A stretch of 64,000 nucleotides of DNA. Source: Vibrio gazogenes (GTDB lineage: Bacteria; Pseudomonadota; Gammaproteobacteria; Enterobacterales; Vibrionaceae). This document shows, piece by piece, positions 27,518-38,159 of this stretch (position 1 is the first letter of the stretch; every line of letters starts with the position of its first letter). A program made the position numbers and the translations under genes. The DNA lies in NCBI RefSeq assembly GCF_023920225.1, contig NZ_CP092587.1:2604001-2668000 (forward strand), in the 5' to 3' direction. Below the pieces are notes generated by a model that saw only the letters and a list, made by a program, of their open reading frames with translations, was not told the DNA's origin and ran no database searches.

Positions 27518-29602
27518 TCACTCCGCCATTTTTTCTCTTAAACCACTCACTCGCTGTGTTTTCACTCTGACAGCTGCCTGCAAGATTTTGGGGGACGTAA
27601 AGAGTGCCAACCGCTTTCTCGCCCGAGTAATACCGGTATAAACCAGCTCCCGCGTCAAAAGCGGAGTATGATCCGGTGGTAGCAGCAACAACGTAAAATC
27701 AAATTCGCTGCCTTGCGACTTATGGATTGTCATGGCATAAGCGGTTTCATGTTGAGGAATCCGGCTTGGCAGAAAACCTCGGACATGGCCGTCAAATTGT
27801 TCAAAATAGACCTTCAGTCGATCATCCTGAGGATCTCGCATACAGATGCCGATATCCCCATTATATAACTCAAGATGGTGATCATTACGGGTGATCATCA
27901 CCGGACGACCTTCATACCACGGTTCATCACTTTTACGAATCAGTTGATGGCGACTTAAGGCTCGCTCCACTCTCTGATTAACACCTATGACACCAAAGTC
28001 ACCTTCTCTAATCGCGCACAATAATCGACAGCGATGAAATAGCCGCAGCACATATTCCGCTTTTTTCTCAGGAGAGGTCCTCTCAGCGATTGCGGATTGA
28101 TCTGCAATTGCGTGCAAGTAATGCGCATACTCGGCCACCAACGTCTGTAACATTTGATGATAGCTTTCACTATCCAACCCATGAATTTGCACATCGGCGT
28201 AGCTTTGTTGTGTTATCTGAAACAGCTGAGATACATCACCTGAATTCACCGCTTTGGCCAGTTGCCCGATCCCGGAGCGAGCATGGAAACGGTAACTTTT
28301 CTGTAATAGGCACAAACTGTCCGCCAGTGCCGGCACGTCTTGATGAGGAAGTGGTGAAGCAAATTGGTATCCCGTTAACCGAGCCAACTGAGTGATTTGA
28401 CTCCGGCTATATCCCTGAGTCTGAAACGCACAAATATCGCCTAACACCGCTCCGGCCTCAACAGAAGCCAACTGATCCTTATCGCCCAGTAGCACCAAAC
28501 GAGCATGATCAGGTAAGGCCATCAATAACTTATACATCATTGGTAAATCGATCATCGACGCCTCATCAACCACCAGCAGATCAACATGAAGCGGATTGTG
28601 CTGATGATGGCGAAACTCGGCACTATTCGGAATCGCACCTAATAACCGGTGCAACGTACTTGCCTGAGTCGGTATCAATGCTTTCATCTCCGTGGGAATG
28701 GTCAATCGTTCAACCGCCTGACCGATCGATTCAGTCAACCGTGCCGCGGCCTTTCCGGTCGGGGCAACCAGCTTAATCACCAGTTTCTGCTGAACCGCAT
28801 GATTTTGACTCACCAATGCCGCCAGCAACCGTGCGACGGTCGTGGTTTTCCCCGTACCCGGCCCACCGGAAATTACGGCAAAACGGCGACTTAACGCAAT
28901 CGCGGCTGCGACCTTCTGCCAATTCAGACATACCGATTCCGGCACCAACATATTTAGCCCCGAAAGTGCCGAACCACCGGATGCTTGCTGTAATAATTCA
29001 TCAATCGACGTCCAGTCCAACGCAGATTCTTGAATAACATCGAGATATTCACAGACCAAACGCTGCCGCTCTCCCACTGACGACACCTGTTGTAGCGCCT
29101 CAAATAAGCTGTCATAGGGGCGGGGAAATAATTGATTTAACGTTTCAGCTAAATATTCAGTTTGTGCCGTATCGTTCAGAACGGGTGATGACAACCTCTG
29201 CAAGCGCAACGCCAACTGATGCTCATAAAACCAATAACGCTGGAGATAAAGCCGTTTTCCATCAAAAATCAGGGGCAAATAACTGCCCGGCTCGCCAATC
29301 AATGGGCAATGCGTCAGCACCGCCAACCAATCAAGTGATTCCACACAATCTCTGACCATGTGCAACTCAGCAACCGCATGACCGAATAATAATTGCGACC
29401 GCACCACTCGCCCTTCATCATCCACCAGTGGTACACAAATGTGTCCGCGACCCAGTTCATAACTCACCAGCGCAGCGAGCCATGCCACCGCAGCCTGATC
29501 CTGTGAGCACTGGTGAGCAATAAAACGGGCAAATTGTTGATCCAACGGACGAATCACACGTTTTTCAGCTAACGATGCCAGAGACTGAGCCAGTTGGATC
29601 AT
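27518..29602 (-). CDS. recD: Exodeoxyribonuclease V alpha subunit RecD
   Basis: A 694-residue superfamily 1B helicase. Walker A GGPGTGKTTTVARLLAAL near residue 243, Walker B VVDEASMIDLPMM near 345 and the late motif AMTIHKSQGSEFDFTLL are intact. RecD is the fast 5'-3' motor of RecBCD, which degrades or resects double-strand breaks and hands the strand to RecA after Chi. The ATG overlaps the recB stop (ATGA), so the two are coupled. Length is normal for Vibrio. Confidence 0.96.
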   Translation of the reverse strand: MIQLAQSLASLAEKRVIRPLDQQFARFIAHQCSQDQAAVAWLAALVSYELGRGHICVPLVDDEGRVVRSQLLFGHAVAELHMVRDCVESLDWLAVLTHCPLIGEPGSYLPLIFDGKRLYLQRYWFYEHQLALRLQRLSSPVLNDTAQTEYLAETLNQLFPRPYDSLFEALQQVSSVGERQRLVCEYLDVIQESALDWTSIDELLQQASGGSALSGLNMLVPESVCLNWQKVAAAIALSRRFAVISGGPGTGKTTTVARLLAALVSQNHAVQQKLVIKLVAPTGKAAARLTESIGQAVERLTIPTEMKALIPTQASTLHRLLGAIPNSAEFRHHQHNPLHVDLLVVDEASMIDLPMMYKLLMALPDHARLVLLGDKDQLASVEAGAVLGDICAFQTQGYSRSQITQLARLTGYQFASPLPHQDVPALADSLCLLQKSYRFHARSGIGQLAKAVNSGDVSQLFQITQQSYADVQIHGLDSESYHQMLQTLVAEYAHYLHAIADQSAIAERTSPEKKAEYVLRLFHRCRLLCAIREGDFGVIGVNQRVERALSRHQLIRKSDEPWYEGRPVMITRNDHHLELYNGDIGICMRDPQDDRLKVYFEQFDGHVRGFLPSRIPQHETAYAMTIHKSQGSEFDFTLLLLPPDHTPLLTRELVYTGITRARKRLALFTSPKILQAAVRVKTQRVSGLREKMAE

Positions 29603-32600
29603 AAGTCGAGCTCCATTTGTCCTTCCTGCGTTGCACGCATATTGTCATCTTCTCCGGCAAAAAAACGGTCTAATGCATTAATCAGTTCAAATTGAGGGCG
29701 ATGGGCAAATACCCCCGACGGGGTTTGTCCATCCATACCACGCAGAAACAGATAAAACACGCCACCAAAATGTTGCTCATAGGTATAGTCCACCATACGA
29801 CTGGCTAAAAATCGATGCAGTGCCAACGTATAAATTTGATACTGGAAATCATAGCGATGTTCAACCATCGCAGCATCGAGATGAGAGGCGCTATAGTCTT
29901 CAAGCTGATTTCCCAAATGGTTTGATTTCCAATCCAGCACGTAATATCGCCCCTGATATTCAAATACGAGATCGATAAATCCCTTCAGCATCCCTTCGAC
30001 CTGAGCAAAATTGAGCTCCCCGGCCTGAGCGGACAAAGCATCGTACCGTTTCAGAATCCGGTTCAACAGGGGGGAACGTAATTTATCAATCGGCAACAAA
30101 AACTCCATTTCAACCAAACGCTGCCGGGCTGGAATTTGCCCCAGACGCAATTTTTTACCATCTAAAGGTGTCTGTAATACATGCATAAGCATCTGTTGTA
30201 ATACCGGCAGCCAAGACTCATCAATCGCAGCCGACGTCATCAACGTTTGTATCACCTCGGTATTTGCCGGACTGTCCGGAGCCTCGGTAAATTCAATCTG
30301 CTCAAACAAACTATGCAGAAATGTCCCTGATGTTGCCCCTTTCGGAAAGGTGAAAATCGTCTGTTCTTGTGGGTCGAACAGAGATTCATCCGCTTCTCCG
30401 GCCGAATCGAGATCGAATCCCGGAACTTCTTGTGTGGCATCGAGAAATGCATGATGGCCGGATTGTTTGACCAGATTGGAATAACTGGTCATGCGCCACG
30501 CCCGCTCAATCGGTTGTTGTTTCTGTTGCGCCGTTAACGTGTGTTGCGGTGCGTCAACTCGGGGCAAAGGCGACTCGGGGAGTTGCGGTGGCATGTCGAT
30601 AACCGTGTGCCCTTCACTATCACACTGGGATGCAATGCCCTGCTGCAATAATTCGGCATCACCGGGTTCGCCCTGTTGCAACAAATAACCGATTGCAGAT
30701 AAATGAGCGCTGCTCGCTCCCTTTCCTGAACGCCCTTTCAGCGGCGCGATCCCAACATAACAACCATAGATTGAACGCGTTAAAGCCACATATAACAAAC
30801 GTAAGTCTTCGGCCAACCGCTCTTGTTCTGCTTTTGCAAGCGCTGCTTCTTGACGGGTGATATCCAGAACAATTCGATCCTGCTGCTCATCGTAGTAACG
30901 CGCCTCTTTGGCCTCACGGAAACTCATCACGAACGGGAGAAACACCAAATCATATTCGAGCCCTTTCGACTTATGAATCGTCACGATTTGCACCAGATTT
31001 TTTTCTGATTCTAACCGCTGGATCGACGTTTCCGGATGACCTCCCTGAGTCACATCAATCATCGACTGAGTCAGCCAGCGCAACAGACCATGATCACTTT
31101 CAATTTCGGCTCCCGCTTGCTGTAACAGTTCACCGATGTGTAAATAGTCCGTCAACAATCGTTCTCCGCCTTTGAGTGCGAGCCAACGCTCAGCAAGATG
31201 GCGCTGATAAAGCACCGACCGTAACATGGGCAGAATCCCGCGTTCTGACCAGATGGTACGGTACTGACGAAACTCCTGAACCACGCGCTCCCATAAGGAC
31301 TCATTGCTATTCAATGCATCCAAATCCTGAATTGCCAGTCCGAACAAAGGAGAGGCCAGTGCAGCCCGGAGCGGGCGCTCCTGCTCCGGAGTCAACACCG
31401 CCTGCAACAAACGCTGAATATCCACTGCAATGTCACTGGCAAAAACACTCTCCCGATTCGATAAATAGACACTGGCAATATCCTGACGCGCCAACGCTTC
31501 TTTGATGAGTCGTCCTTCACGCCCCGTCCGAACCAACACTGCCATGTTTCCGGCCTGGATTGTTTTCGGTCCATTTTTGGAACAAAGGATCCCTGCCTCA
31601 TCATGTGCGGCCTGTAGAACCGTTTGGATTTGAGCCGCGGTCGCATTTGCCATGACTTGTTCGTATTCACCTTTGGTCATGACGGAATCCGATTCAAGAT
31701 CATCCGGCCACCAGTAAGTCATGGCAGGTTGCACTTGCTGATACAGTTGCCATTGGCGTTGCTGCGCCTCGGGTGGGCCTGCGACCTGAATGAACGGAAT
31801 ATCCGAATCATGGAGAAAAGGACTATCAGACGAGGCAAACAATCGGTTTACCGCATCGATCATCGACTGCCCGGATCGCCAGTTGGTCGCCAGCGTAAAA
31901 TGGGAGCTTACCTGACGACGCGCTTTGATATAGGTAAAGATATCCGCCCCGCGGAACGCATAAATCGCCTGTTTCGGGTCACCAATCATCAACAAGCCAC
32001 ACGCAGGATGCGGGGCGTAGATATGGCTGAAAATATGGTATTGCAGCGGATCGGTATCCTGAAACTCATCAATCATCGCGACTGGATATAATGTGCGAAT
32101 CCGCTGCGCTAACTGACCGGTGCTATCCAGATCCAAGGCTGATGAAAGTTGAGACAGCAAATCATCAAACGATAACCACTGCTGTTCCGACTTTGCTTTT
32201 GCCAACAAATGACGACAGCTGTCAATCGCATGTGCTTTCAAAGGTGCTTCAATTGACACCGGTGTTGCAAGAAACGTATCAATTGCCTCAAATAACGGAT
32301 GCTCCGGTGGCGTACCGGTTGGCGTTTTCTCATACAACACTTGTTGCGAAAAACGAGACAACTGTTCGGGAACCCAGTAACTATACGTCTCCGCTTCCGC
32401 CCATTGAGACACTTGCCCAATCCACTGTGGCCGGAATTTTTTGGTGTACACGCGCTTATTGACATCCGATTCAGCAATACACGCATCAATATCAGACTGA
32501 TACTGTCGCCATTGTGCCTTCATCTCAACGATACGCTGCAAGTTATCTTGATGTAGTTGTTCAAGGCTAGCATCCATCGCACTGACGGAAAGCGCTGGTG

Positions 32601-33228
32601 CCTGACCACTCAGATAAGCACCGATTTGTGCCAGTAAATCGCTTGGTGTCGGCCATAAGTGACGAACTTCGGCTGCCAGCTCAACCGACAGCGGATAAAA
32701 CTGTCGTCGCCAATAATCCGCCACGACCTGCGCTTTGAGGCGGCTTTCATCTGTAATGAAATCGTGATGAAAGCGGCTCCCCGATTCAAACGCATTCTGA
32801 ACTAACATTCGCTGACAGAATCCGTGGATCGTATAAACCGCCATCGTATCCATCTCTCGCTCTGCCTGCAGCAAAATACTGGCAGCTTCTGCATGATCAG
32901 GAATTTCATCGAGAAAGGATTGCAGCAGCGGGTCATCACTATGATGTCGGGCAAATGCCAGTCGGGCTTCATGAATCCGGGCACGAATCCGCCCTTTCAA
33001 CTCGGCAGTGGCTGCTTCTGTAAATGTCACCACTAAAATCTGATCCACCCGCAGCGGTGCCGCATGGCGCACCTGTGCATCGCCATGTCCTAACAACAGG
33101 CGCAAATAGAGACCGGCAATCGTAAATGTTTTTCCTGTCCCAGCGGATGCTTCAATCAAACGCATCCCATGTAACGGAAATCGCATCGGTTCTAGCGGGA
33201 TCATGCCATCAGATGCTGTGTGACTCAT
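29599..33228 (-). CDS. recB: Exodeoxyribonuclease V beta subunit RecB
   Basis: A 1209-residue helicase-nuclease. The N-terminal superfamily 1A helicase has Walker A IEASAGTGKTFTIAGLYLR (residues about 25-43), motif II AMIDEFQDTDPLQYHIF and motif VI LLYVALTRSIYGCYVG. The C-terminal nuclease carries the catalytic GRYYVLDWKSNHLG near residue 1115. RecB is the 3'-5' motor and the only nuclease of RecBCD. The gene follows recC after an unusually long 327-base gap and overlaps recD. Confidence 0.96.
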   Translation of the reverse strand: MSHTASDGMIPLEPMRFPLHGMRLIEASAGTGKTFTIAGLYLRLLLGHGDAQVRHAAPLRVDQILVVTFTEAATAELKGRIRARIHEARLAFARHHSDDPLLQSFLDEIPDHAEAASILLQAEREMDTMAVYTIHGFCQRMLVQNAFESGSRFHHDFITDESRLKAQVVADYWRRQFYPLSVELAAEVRHLWPTPSDLLAQIGAYLSGQAPALSVSAMDASLEQLHQDNLQRIVEMKAQWRQYQSDIDACIAESDVNKRVYTKKFRPQWIGQVSQWAEAETYSYWVPEQLSRFSQQVLYEKTPTGTPPEHPLFEAIDTFLATPVSIEAPLKAHAIDSCRHLLAKAKSEQQWLSFDDLLSQLSSALDLDSTGQLAQRIRTLYPVAMIDEFQDTDPLQYHIFSHIYAPHPACGLLMIGDPKQAIYAFRGADIFTYIKARRQVSSHFTLATNWRSGQSMIDAVNRLFASSDSPFLHDSDIPFIQVAGPPEAQQRQWQLYQQVQPAMTYWWPDDLESDSVMTKGEYEQVMANATAAQIQTVLQAAHDEAGILCSKNGPKTIQAGNMAVLVRTGREGRLIKEALARQDIASVYLSNRESVFASDIAVDIQRLLQAVLTPEQERPLRAALASPLFGLAIQDLDALNSNESLWERVVQEFRQYRTIWSERGILPMLRSVLYQRHLAERWLALKGGERLLTDYLHIGELLQQAGAEIESDHGLLRWLTQSMIDVTQGGHPETSIQRLESEKNLVQIVTIHKSKGLEYDLVFLPFVMSFREAKEARYYDEQQDRIVLDITRQEAALAKAEQERLAEDLRLLYVALTRSIYGCYVGIAPLKGRSGKGASSAHLSAIGYLLQQGEPGDAELLQQGIASQCDSEGHTVIDMPPQLPESPLPRVDAPQHTLTAQQKQQPIERAWRMTSYSNLVKQSGHHAFLDATQEVPGFDLDSAGEADESLFDPQEQTIFTFPKGATSGTFLHSLFEQIEFTEAPDSPANTEVIQTLMTSAAIDESWLPVLQQMLMHVLQTPLDGKKLRLGQIPARQRLVEMEFLLPIDKLRSPLLNRILKRYDALSAQAGELNFAQVEGMLKGFIDLVFEYQGRYYVLDWKSNHLGNQLEDYSASHLDAAMVEHRYDFQYQIYTLALHRFLASRMVDYTYEQHFGGVFYLFLRGMDGQTPSGVFAHRPQFELINALDRFFAGEDDNMRATQEGQMELDL

Positions 33229-33555
33229 ACCCGTTTGTTCTCCAAGTTAACTGTTGATTCAGCATGGTGGAGTGTGATCTAAGCAATATAATTGACATAA
33301 ATCGATTCACGCTGCTTATACCTGACAAGAGAGTGAGATCTAACTCACGGATAACTAACCCTTTCATCATTAGTATCTCGCTCCAAGTTAAAGACATCCT
33401 CAGTTGAGTGAAAGACTCAACTCATAGAATAATGGTCCCTCTGACCTGTGGCCGTACAGCAAACACCCTACACAAAATAATGATTTTCTGGCGGCCACCA
33501 CTTTCCTCTGTTCACCATCTCACGCTGATTTCATACTTACGTGATACCCTGAGTT
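33229..33555. other. 327-base gap between recC and recB
   Basis: No gene is supported here, although recC, recB and recD point the same way. The gap contains a hairpin AGTTGAGT-GAAAG-ACTCAACT at 33402-33422 without a clear T tract, a 16-base palindrome GTGAG-ATCTAA-CTCAC at 33333-33348, and a direct repeat CTCCAAGTTAA (about 33240 and 33391). A separate recB promoter is likely. A 62-codon minus-strand frame at 33209-33397 overlaps recB but has no properly spaced ribosome binding site. Confidence 0.4.
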
Positions 33556-36500
33556 TCATGATCCATCAGAGTCTGTTCTGACCCAAAGCATCGGGGGCAG
33601 CAGAATCTGTGCCGCATAAGAACGCACCGTCTGACTTAAAGCGTCTGACCACTGCGGCCAGACGCGGGCAATATAAGCATTTTGCCCTTCGCCACCAACC
33701 GCACTAAAGTCATTACCGATGAAGGCCTCTTGCATTTTTTTCGCGGCTTTTTCTTCATCTTCGTGCCATTCCCGCTGACGATTGAAACCCGCTTCAATCC
33801 CGGCCAACGCAACTTGCGGAAAATAAGCTAAAGGATGATTCATACCCTCAACGTAGAGACGGATGAACTCATCCAGATAGGCTTGGGCCTGCTGAGCCGC
33901 CATCGCAGGATAATAAAGGTGCTGAACGCCACTCTTGCGCTCATAACCGATAAGATGTGTCGGACATGATTCACCCATGACCGCAACAGCCAGATGATCC
34001 AGCCATGCAGATAAATAATCCTGCGCACGTATGCGGCCGACCCGATAGCGCACCAGACCGGATTGAAAATAGTCAGTCACCCAACCGAGTAATTGAATCG
34101 GCCGCTCAGCCCCCAACGCCGTGGTATAGAGATTAAGCTCACAGTCGGGCTTCGGCTGTTGACATAATTCGTCGATGACCTCAGTCAGTGCAAGCGCTTG
34201 TTCATAATGCTCGCGGAATTCAAGTTCACCGAAAGCTCCGATAGGGAGCTGTCCTTGTGCCCGCTTTGTTTGAATAAAATGCTCAACCTGCTGTGTTTCT
34301 GAGCGTTCTGCTGTCCCTCCCGAATGGTGCTCCGGCTCAGCGGCACTACGACGCGCACTCAGCAGGACTGCAACTAATTCCTTGAGCAGGTGATAACGTG
34401 CCAAGCCATTGAGTGAAAACGGTTCTTCATCCTGCAATGACACCAACTCATTTTCGAACCAGACACGCAAACGGCGATTGAAAAAATACTGAGCAGGCAA
34501 ACGCCAAAAACGTTGTAACTCGACAAAGTCCAGTTCCAATGGAAATGTCACATCGGCAAAGAAATCAGGCAATTGTGCGGCTGCAGCGATTGGCTCGGGT
34601 AACACCGTTCCCGTCGCTGCCGGAAGCCACTCTCTGGCATAACTACCATGCGGACTGGTGAAGGCATCAGGACTATACGGCACCATCGGGTGAGACGAGG
34701 TCATTTGTTGTACCAGCCGATCTCCGGAGGAATCACTGGCGAGCGCTTGATCCCCGTCCAAACAATAATTCTGATGGCAATACGCCACCAGCTCACTCAC
34801 CAAAACCGATGGCAAACTGAGACTATTATCTTGAACTGAACGTCCGACATAGCTGATATACAGACGTTCGCGGGCGGAGAGCAATGCTTCAAGAAACAGA
34901 TAGCGATCATCGTCCCGGCGTGAACGATCACCGGGGCGCGCCTGCTCTGCCATTAAATCAAATCCTTCGGCCGGCACCGTTCGAGGGTAAACTCCGTCGT
35001 TCATCCCCAGTAAGCAAACGACTCGAAAAGGAATCGAGCGCATCGGCATTAAGGTACAGAAGTTCACTTGACCGGCGAGAAAGCGCTGACTGACTCGGGC
35101 ATTGGATAACTGCCCGGTAAGGTAGTGATATAAAATGTCCGGTGCAATCGACGCTTCATAATGCGCATCCTGTAACTGTTCCTGAAGATGACTGAGCGTA
35201 TCGCGGATATGCTGAAAGCTGACTTCCTCTTCCACCGAAGCAACAAAAAAGTTATCCAGCAAGGCATGGAGTAATTCACGCCATTCGGCAACCGACAATG
35301 TCTGCCGCAACTGCTGACGGTAATCCCGAATCCGACTGATAAACGCAGCCAGTTTGCCGGCCAACTCAGCGTCGAGGCCCTGAATCTCGTTATACGGCGC
35401 AACATTGTGACCATCCAGTTCCAGCATGGTTGTGGAATCGGACATCGCATAGCCAGCGAGCATTCGGTCAATCCCGAACTCCCATGTGTTTTGTCTCGTT
35501 GGCGGTAAATCGAACTCGCTCGCAGTCTGCTCATTCAGCCCCCAACGAATCCCGGCCGCTTCAACCCAACCCTTCGCCTGTAAAAATTCGGCTTCATTGA
35601 TATCAAACCGTGCCATCATCGTCGGGGTTTCCAACAATTCGAGTAATTCCGAAGCGAGACAGCGAGAGCGCGGTAACTGAAGCAACCGCATGAACGCCTG
35701 CAAAACCGGGGATTCTTGATCCGCAGTGCGGTCAGAAATTGAAAATGGAATATAGCGCTCAGCGGATGCATTACCGAAGACAGCTTCAATCACCGGACTG
35801 TAGGTATTGATATCGGCAACCATCACGATCACATCCCGGGGCTTGAGATCAGGGTGACGGTCAAACAATGACAACAGCTCATCGTGCAGGACTTCCACTT
35901 CTCGCAGCGGACTATGACACTGATGAATCGACAGAGAGTCATCATTGGTATTGATCAGTTGCTTGTGCTCACTGGAGGTCAGAATCTGATCATTCTGATG
36001 TTCTTCGAGATGGAGAATATCGGCCTGAATCTGATGTAATAGCGTATCTCGGGGCGTTTCAATAAAAAACTCATGTTCTTCACTTTCAATCTGCGACAGC
36101 AGGTAGAGGTTATCGCGCCCAAGTTTCCCCATTGACGCCAGCAAACTATTCCCGACCGCTTGCTGCAAATGCAGTTCATCGTCAAGATTGGCGTCGATTC
36201 CCCCTTTTAATGGCGAGCGTTCGCCACCTGTAACCCATTGGCCTTCCTGTAATACAACCTGTTTACGCTTCAGACTCGCAACCCGGGCCAGATACTTTCG
36301 ATCACGGATTTCCCCCCAATAATGCTGACACGGATTGGTTAACATCAGGTGGACATCGGTCTGTTCCCCCAAAGCTTGGAGCGCGTCCAGATAACGAGGT
36401 GGCAGGGCCGTGATACCAAAAATAAACAACCGCTTGGGCAAAATGCCGTCAGGAACCCGGGTCTGTTGTAACTGTTCGATGAACTGTTGATACAAGTTGC

Positions 36501-37059
36501 CGCGGTGATAATGCGACTGCCCCAACTGCTTGGTGTCCTCAAACAACCGTTGCCACAATAGTGGTTGCCATGGATGGCGATCAGCCAGTGATTCAATCGC
36601 TTGATCAGCTTCCCAACGCTCAATCCAGTCGGGGCGATAAACCAAATAGCCATCGAAGATATCGGCAATTTTTTCAGCCAACTGGAATCGTTTCAACGCT
36701 GAATTGTCATCCGCCAGATACTGCTGTAACGGCATGAATTCGGCTTGATCGAGCATTTCCGGTAAAAGTCGCATCAACTTCCAGGTCATCGCTTCTTTAT
36801 TGAAGGCACTCCGCTTCGGGACATCCGGTAACACACGGGAAAACATCTCCCAGATAAATGTCGCCGGCAACGGAAAATCAATGTTAGCCGTGATGCCAAG
36901 TTCCTGCGCTAGCGCCATTTTCAGCCACTGCGACATCCCCGGACTCTGAACCAAAATTTGCTCGGCTTCAAACGGGTGAGTCAATGGATCACTTTGAATT
37001 AAATGAACCAGCAGGATCTTGAGAGTATCAAGTTGATTTGAATGATAAACAGTAAACAA
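33556..37059 (-). CDS. recC: Exodeoxyribonuclease V gamma subunit RecC
   Basis: A 1167-residue RecC. The N-terminus FTVYHSNQLDTLKILLVHL, the segment ILVQSPGMSQWLKMALAQ and FPLPATFIWEMFSRVLPD align with E. coli RecC (VYHSNRLDVLEALM...) from the very start. RecC holds the complex together, splits the strands and recognises Chi. The aligned start is TTG at 37059, with GGAT about nine bases upstream, so translation begins at a rare start codon. The inactivated helicase and nuclease folds are full length. recC diverges from a LysR gene. Confidence 0.95.
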   Translation of the reverse strand: MFTVYHSNQLDTLKILLVHLIQSDPLTHPFEAEQILVQSPGMSQWLKMALAQELGITANIDFPLPATFIWEMFSRVLPDVPKRSAFNKEAMTWKLMRLLPEMLDQAEFMPLQQYLADDNSALKRFQLAEKIADIFDGYLVYRPDWIERWEADQAIESLADRHPWQPLLWQRLFEDTKQLGQSHYHRGNLYQQFIEQLQQTRVPDGILPKRLFIFGITALPPRYLDALQALGEQTDVHLMLTNPCQHYWGEIRDRKYLARVASLKRKQVVLQEGQWVTGGERSPLKGGIDANLDDELHLQQAVGNSLLASMGKLGRDNLYLLSQIESEEHEFFIETPRDTLLHQIQADILHLEEHQNDQILTSSEHKQLINTNDDSLSIHQCHSPLREVEVLHDELLSLFDRHPDLKPRDVIVMVADINTYSPVIEAVFGNASAERYIPFSISDRTADQESPVLQAFMRLLQLPRSRCLASELLELLETPTMMARFDINEAEFLQAKGWVEAAGIRWGLNEQTASEFDLPPTRQNTWEFGIDRMLAGYAMSDSTTMLELDGHNVAPYNEIQGLDAELAGKLAAFISRIRDYRQQLRQTLSVAEWRELLHALLDNFFVASVEEEVSFQHIRDTLSHLQEQLQDAHYEASIAPDILYHYLTGQLSNARVSQRFLAGQVNFCTLMPMRSIPFRVVCLLGMNDGVYPRTVPAEGFDLMAEQARPGDRSRRDDDRYLFLEALLSARERLYISYVGRSVQDNSLSLPSVLVSELVAYCHQNYCLDGDQALASDSSGDRLVQQMTSSHPMVPYSPDAFTSPHGSYAREWLPAATGTVLPEPIAAAAQLPDFFADVTFPLELDFVELQRFWRLPAQYFFNRRLRVWFENELVSLQDEEPFSLNGLARYHLLKELVAVLLSARRSAAEPEHHSGGTAERSETQQVEHFIQTKRAQGQLPIGAFGELEFREHYEQALALTEVIDELCQQPKPDCELNLYTTALGAERPIQLLGWVTDYFQSGLVRYRVGRIRAQDYLSAWLDHLAVAVMGESCPTHLIGYERKSGVQHLYYPAMAAQQAQAYLDEFIRLYVEGMNHPLAYFPQVALAGIEAGFNRQREWHEDEEKAAKKMQEAFIGNDFSAVGGEGQNAYIARVWPQWSDALSQTVRSYAAQILLPPMLWVRTDSDGS

Positions 37060-37196
37060 GTGTTATCCGGATTGAGAAACCATCATTGTTGACTAGATTA
37101 GCATATTGCCTGTTCGCTTTCCCATGTCACTGACTTGAATAAAAAGATAAAATGTCGAAAGATGTAGATTCTTATCCGTTGAGAACTGAACCCAAT

Positions 37197-38093
37197 ATGC
37201 TCACTCATATCACCCTCCGGCAATTGCACATTTTTACGGTGGTTACCCGTAACAATACCCTCACAGAAGCCTCCGAAGAGCTATTTCTGTCCAAAGCAGC
37301 CGTGAGTATGGCGCTCTCAGAGCTGGAGAAACAGCTGGGACATGCGTTATTTGACCGGGTGAATCATCGGCTGATTCTCAATCAGGAAGGCCGAAAGTTG
37401 CTTCCCTTAGCGGATGAACTATTAATCCGGGCCAATAACATTCCGCTATTATTTGAGCACGAAAACCGGCTACATGGTCAGTTGCGGATTGGCGCCAGTG
37501 ATACCATCGGCAATCAAGTTGCGCCTTATCTTCTGAGTCACTTCCGGCAGCAATATCAGCACAGTACACAAACATTATTTATTTCTAACTCAGCGCAAAT
37601 TTGCCAAAAACTGATTGATTATGAGCTGGATATTGCCCTAATCGAAGGAAAAACGTTACATCCGACCTTAGTGTCCAAACAATTTAGTCAAGATGAAATG
37701 TGCATCATCTGTGCACCTGAACATCCGCTGACTCAAAAAACCGACATCCAGTTATCGGATTTCGAGCATAGTCAGTGGCTACTGCGCGAAGCGGGTTCCG
37801 GTTCCAGAGAATTCTTTCTCCGCACCATCGCACCTCGTCTGGAAAGATGGTATGAAGCATTTGAACTCAATACAACCGAAGCATTGATTAACAGTGTATC
37901 CGCCGGGTTAGGGTTCGGGTGTCTGTCCCGACTGGCGGCCAAGGCAGCTTTGCAAGATGGTCGGGTCGCTTCGTTATCAGTCCCTTTGGATATGCGCCGA
38001 CGCTTCTGGTTGCTGGTCCATAAAGAAAAATATCAAAACCCGCTATTGAAATGCTTTATTCAATTTTGCTTTGAATGGCGTCGCAATGAATAG
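37197..38093 (+). CDS. LysR-family regulator, YeiE-like
   Basis: A 298-residue LysR regulator. The helix-turn-helix lies in residues about 3-62 (HITLRQLHIFTVVTRNNTLTEA, then LSKAAVSMALSELEKQLG). The effector domain has RIGASDTIGNQVAPYLL and WLLREAGSGSRE, close to E. coli YeiE (sulfite-sensing/iron-related regulator) and related CbbR/CysB-like proteins. The ATG at 37197 matches related N-termini; an in-frame ATG at 37152 would add 15 residues. It stands between divergent recC and yebG with no obvious target gene. Confidence 0.87.
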   Translation: MLTHITLRQLHIFTVVTRNNTLTEASEELFLSKAAVSMALSELEKQLGHALFDRVNHRLILNQEGRKLLPLADELLIRANNIPLLFEHENRLHGQLRIGASDTIGNQVAPYLLSHFRQQYQHSTQTLFISNSAQICQKLIDYELDIALIEGKTLHPTLVSKQFSQDEMCIICAPEHPLTQKTDIQLSDFEHSQWLLREAGSGSREFFLRTIAPRLERWYEAFELNTTEALINSVSAGLGFGCLSRLAAKAALQDGRVASLSVPLDMRRRFWLLVHKEKYQNPLLKCFIQFCFEWRRNE

Positions 38094-38108
38094 ACTTACA
38101 ACGATTTT

Positions 38109-38128
38109 TACTGTATAAAATAACAGTA
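38109..38128 (+). promoter_or_regulatory. LexA (SOS) box upstream of yebG
   Basis: TACTG-N10-CAGTA, with CTG at 38111-38113, CAG at 38124-38126 and central bases TATAAAATAA. It lies 32 bases before the yebG start and matches the dinB and radical SAM boxes in this window. The TATAAAAT inside it may overlap the -10 element. Confidence 0.93.
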
Positions 38129-38159
38129 TTTATCATTCAACCAAAACAGAGGAATTACC

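Noticed and set aside
31624..32091. 155-codon antisense ORF inside recB
   Set aside because: Complementary to conserved helicase motifs of recB and without translation signals.
33209..33397. 62-codon minus-strand ORF between recC and recB
   Set aside because: Overlaps the recB start, has its GAGG abutting the ATG, and shows no recognisable features.
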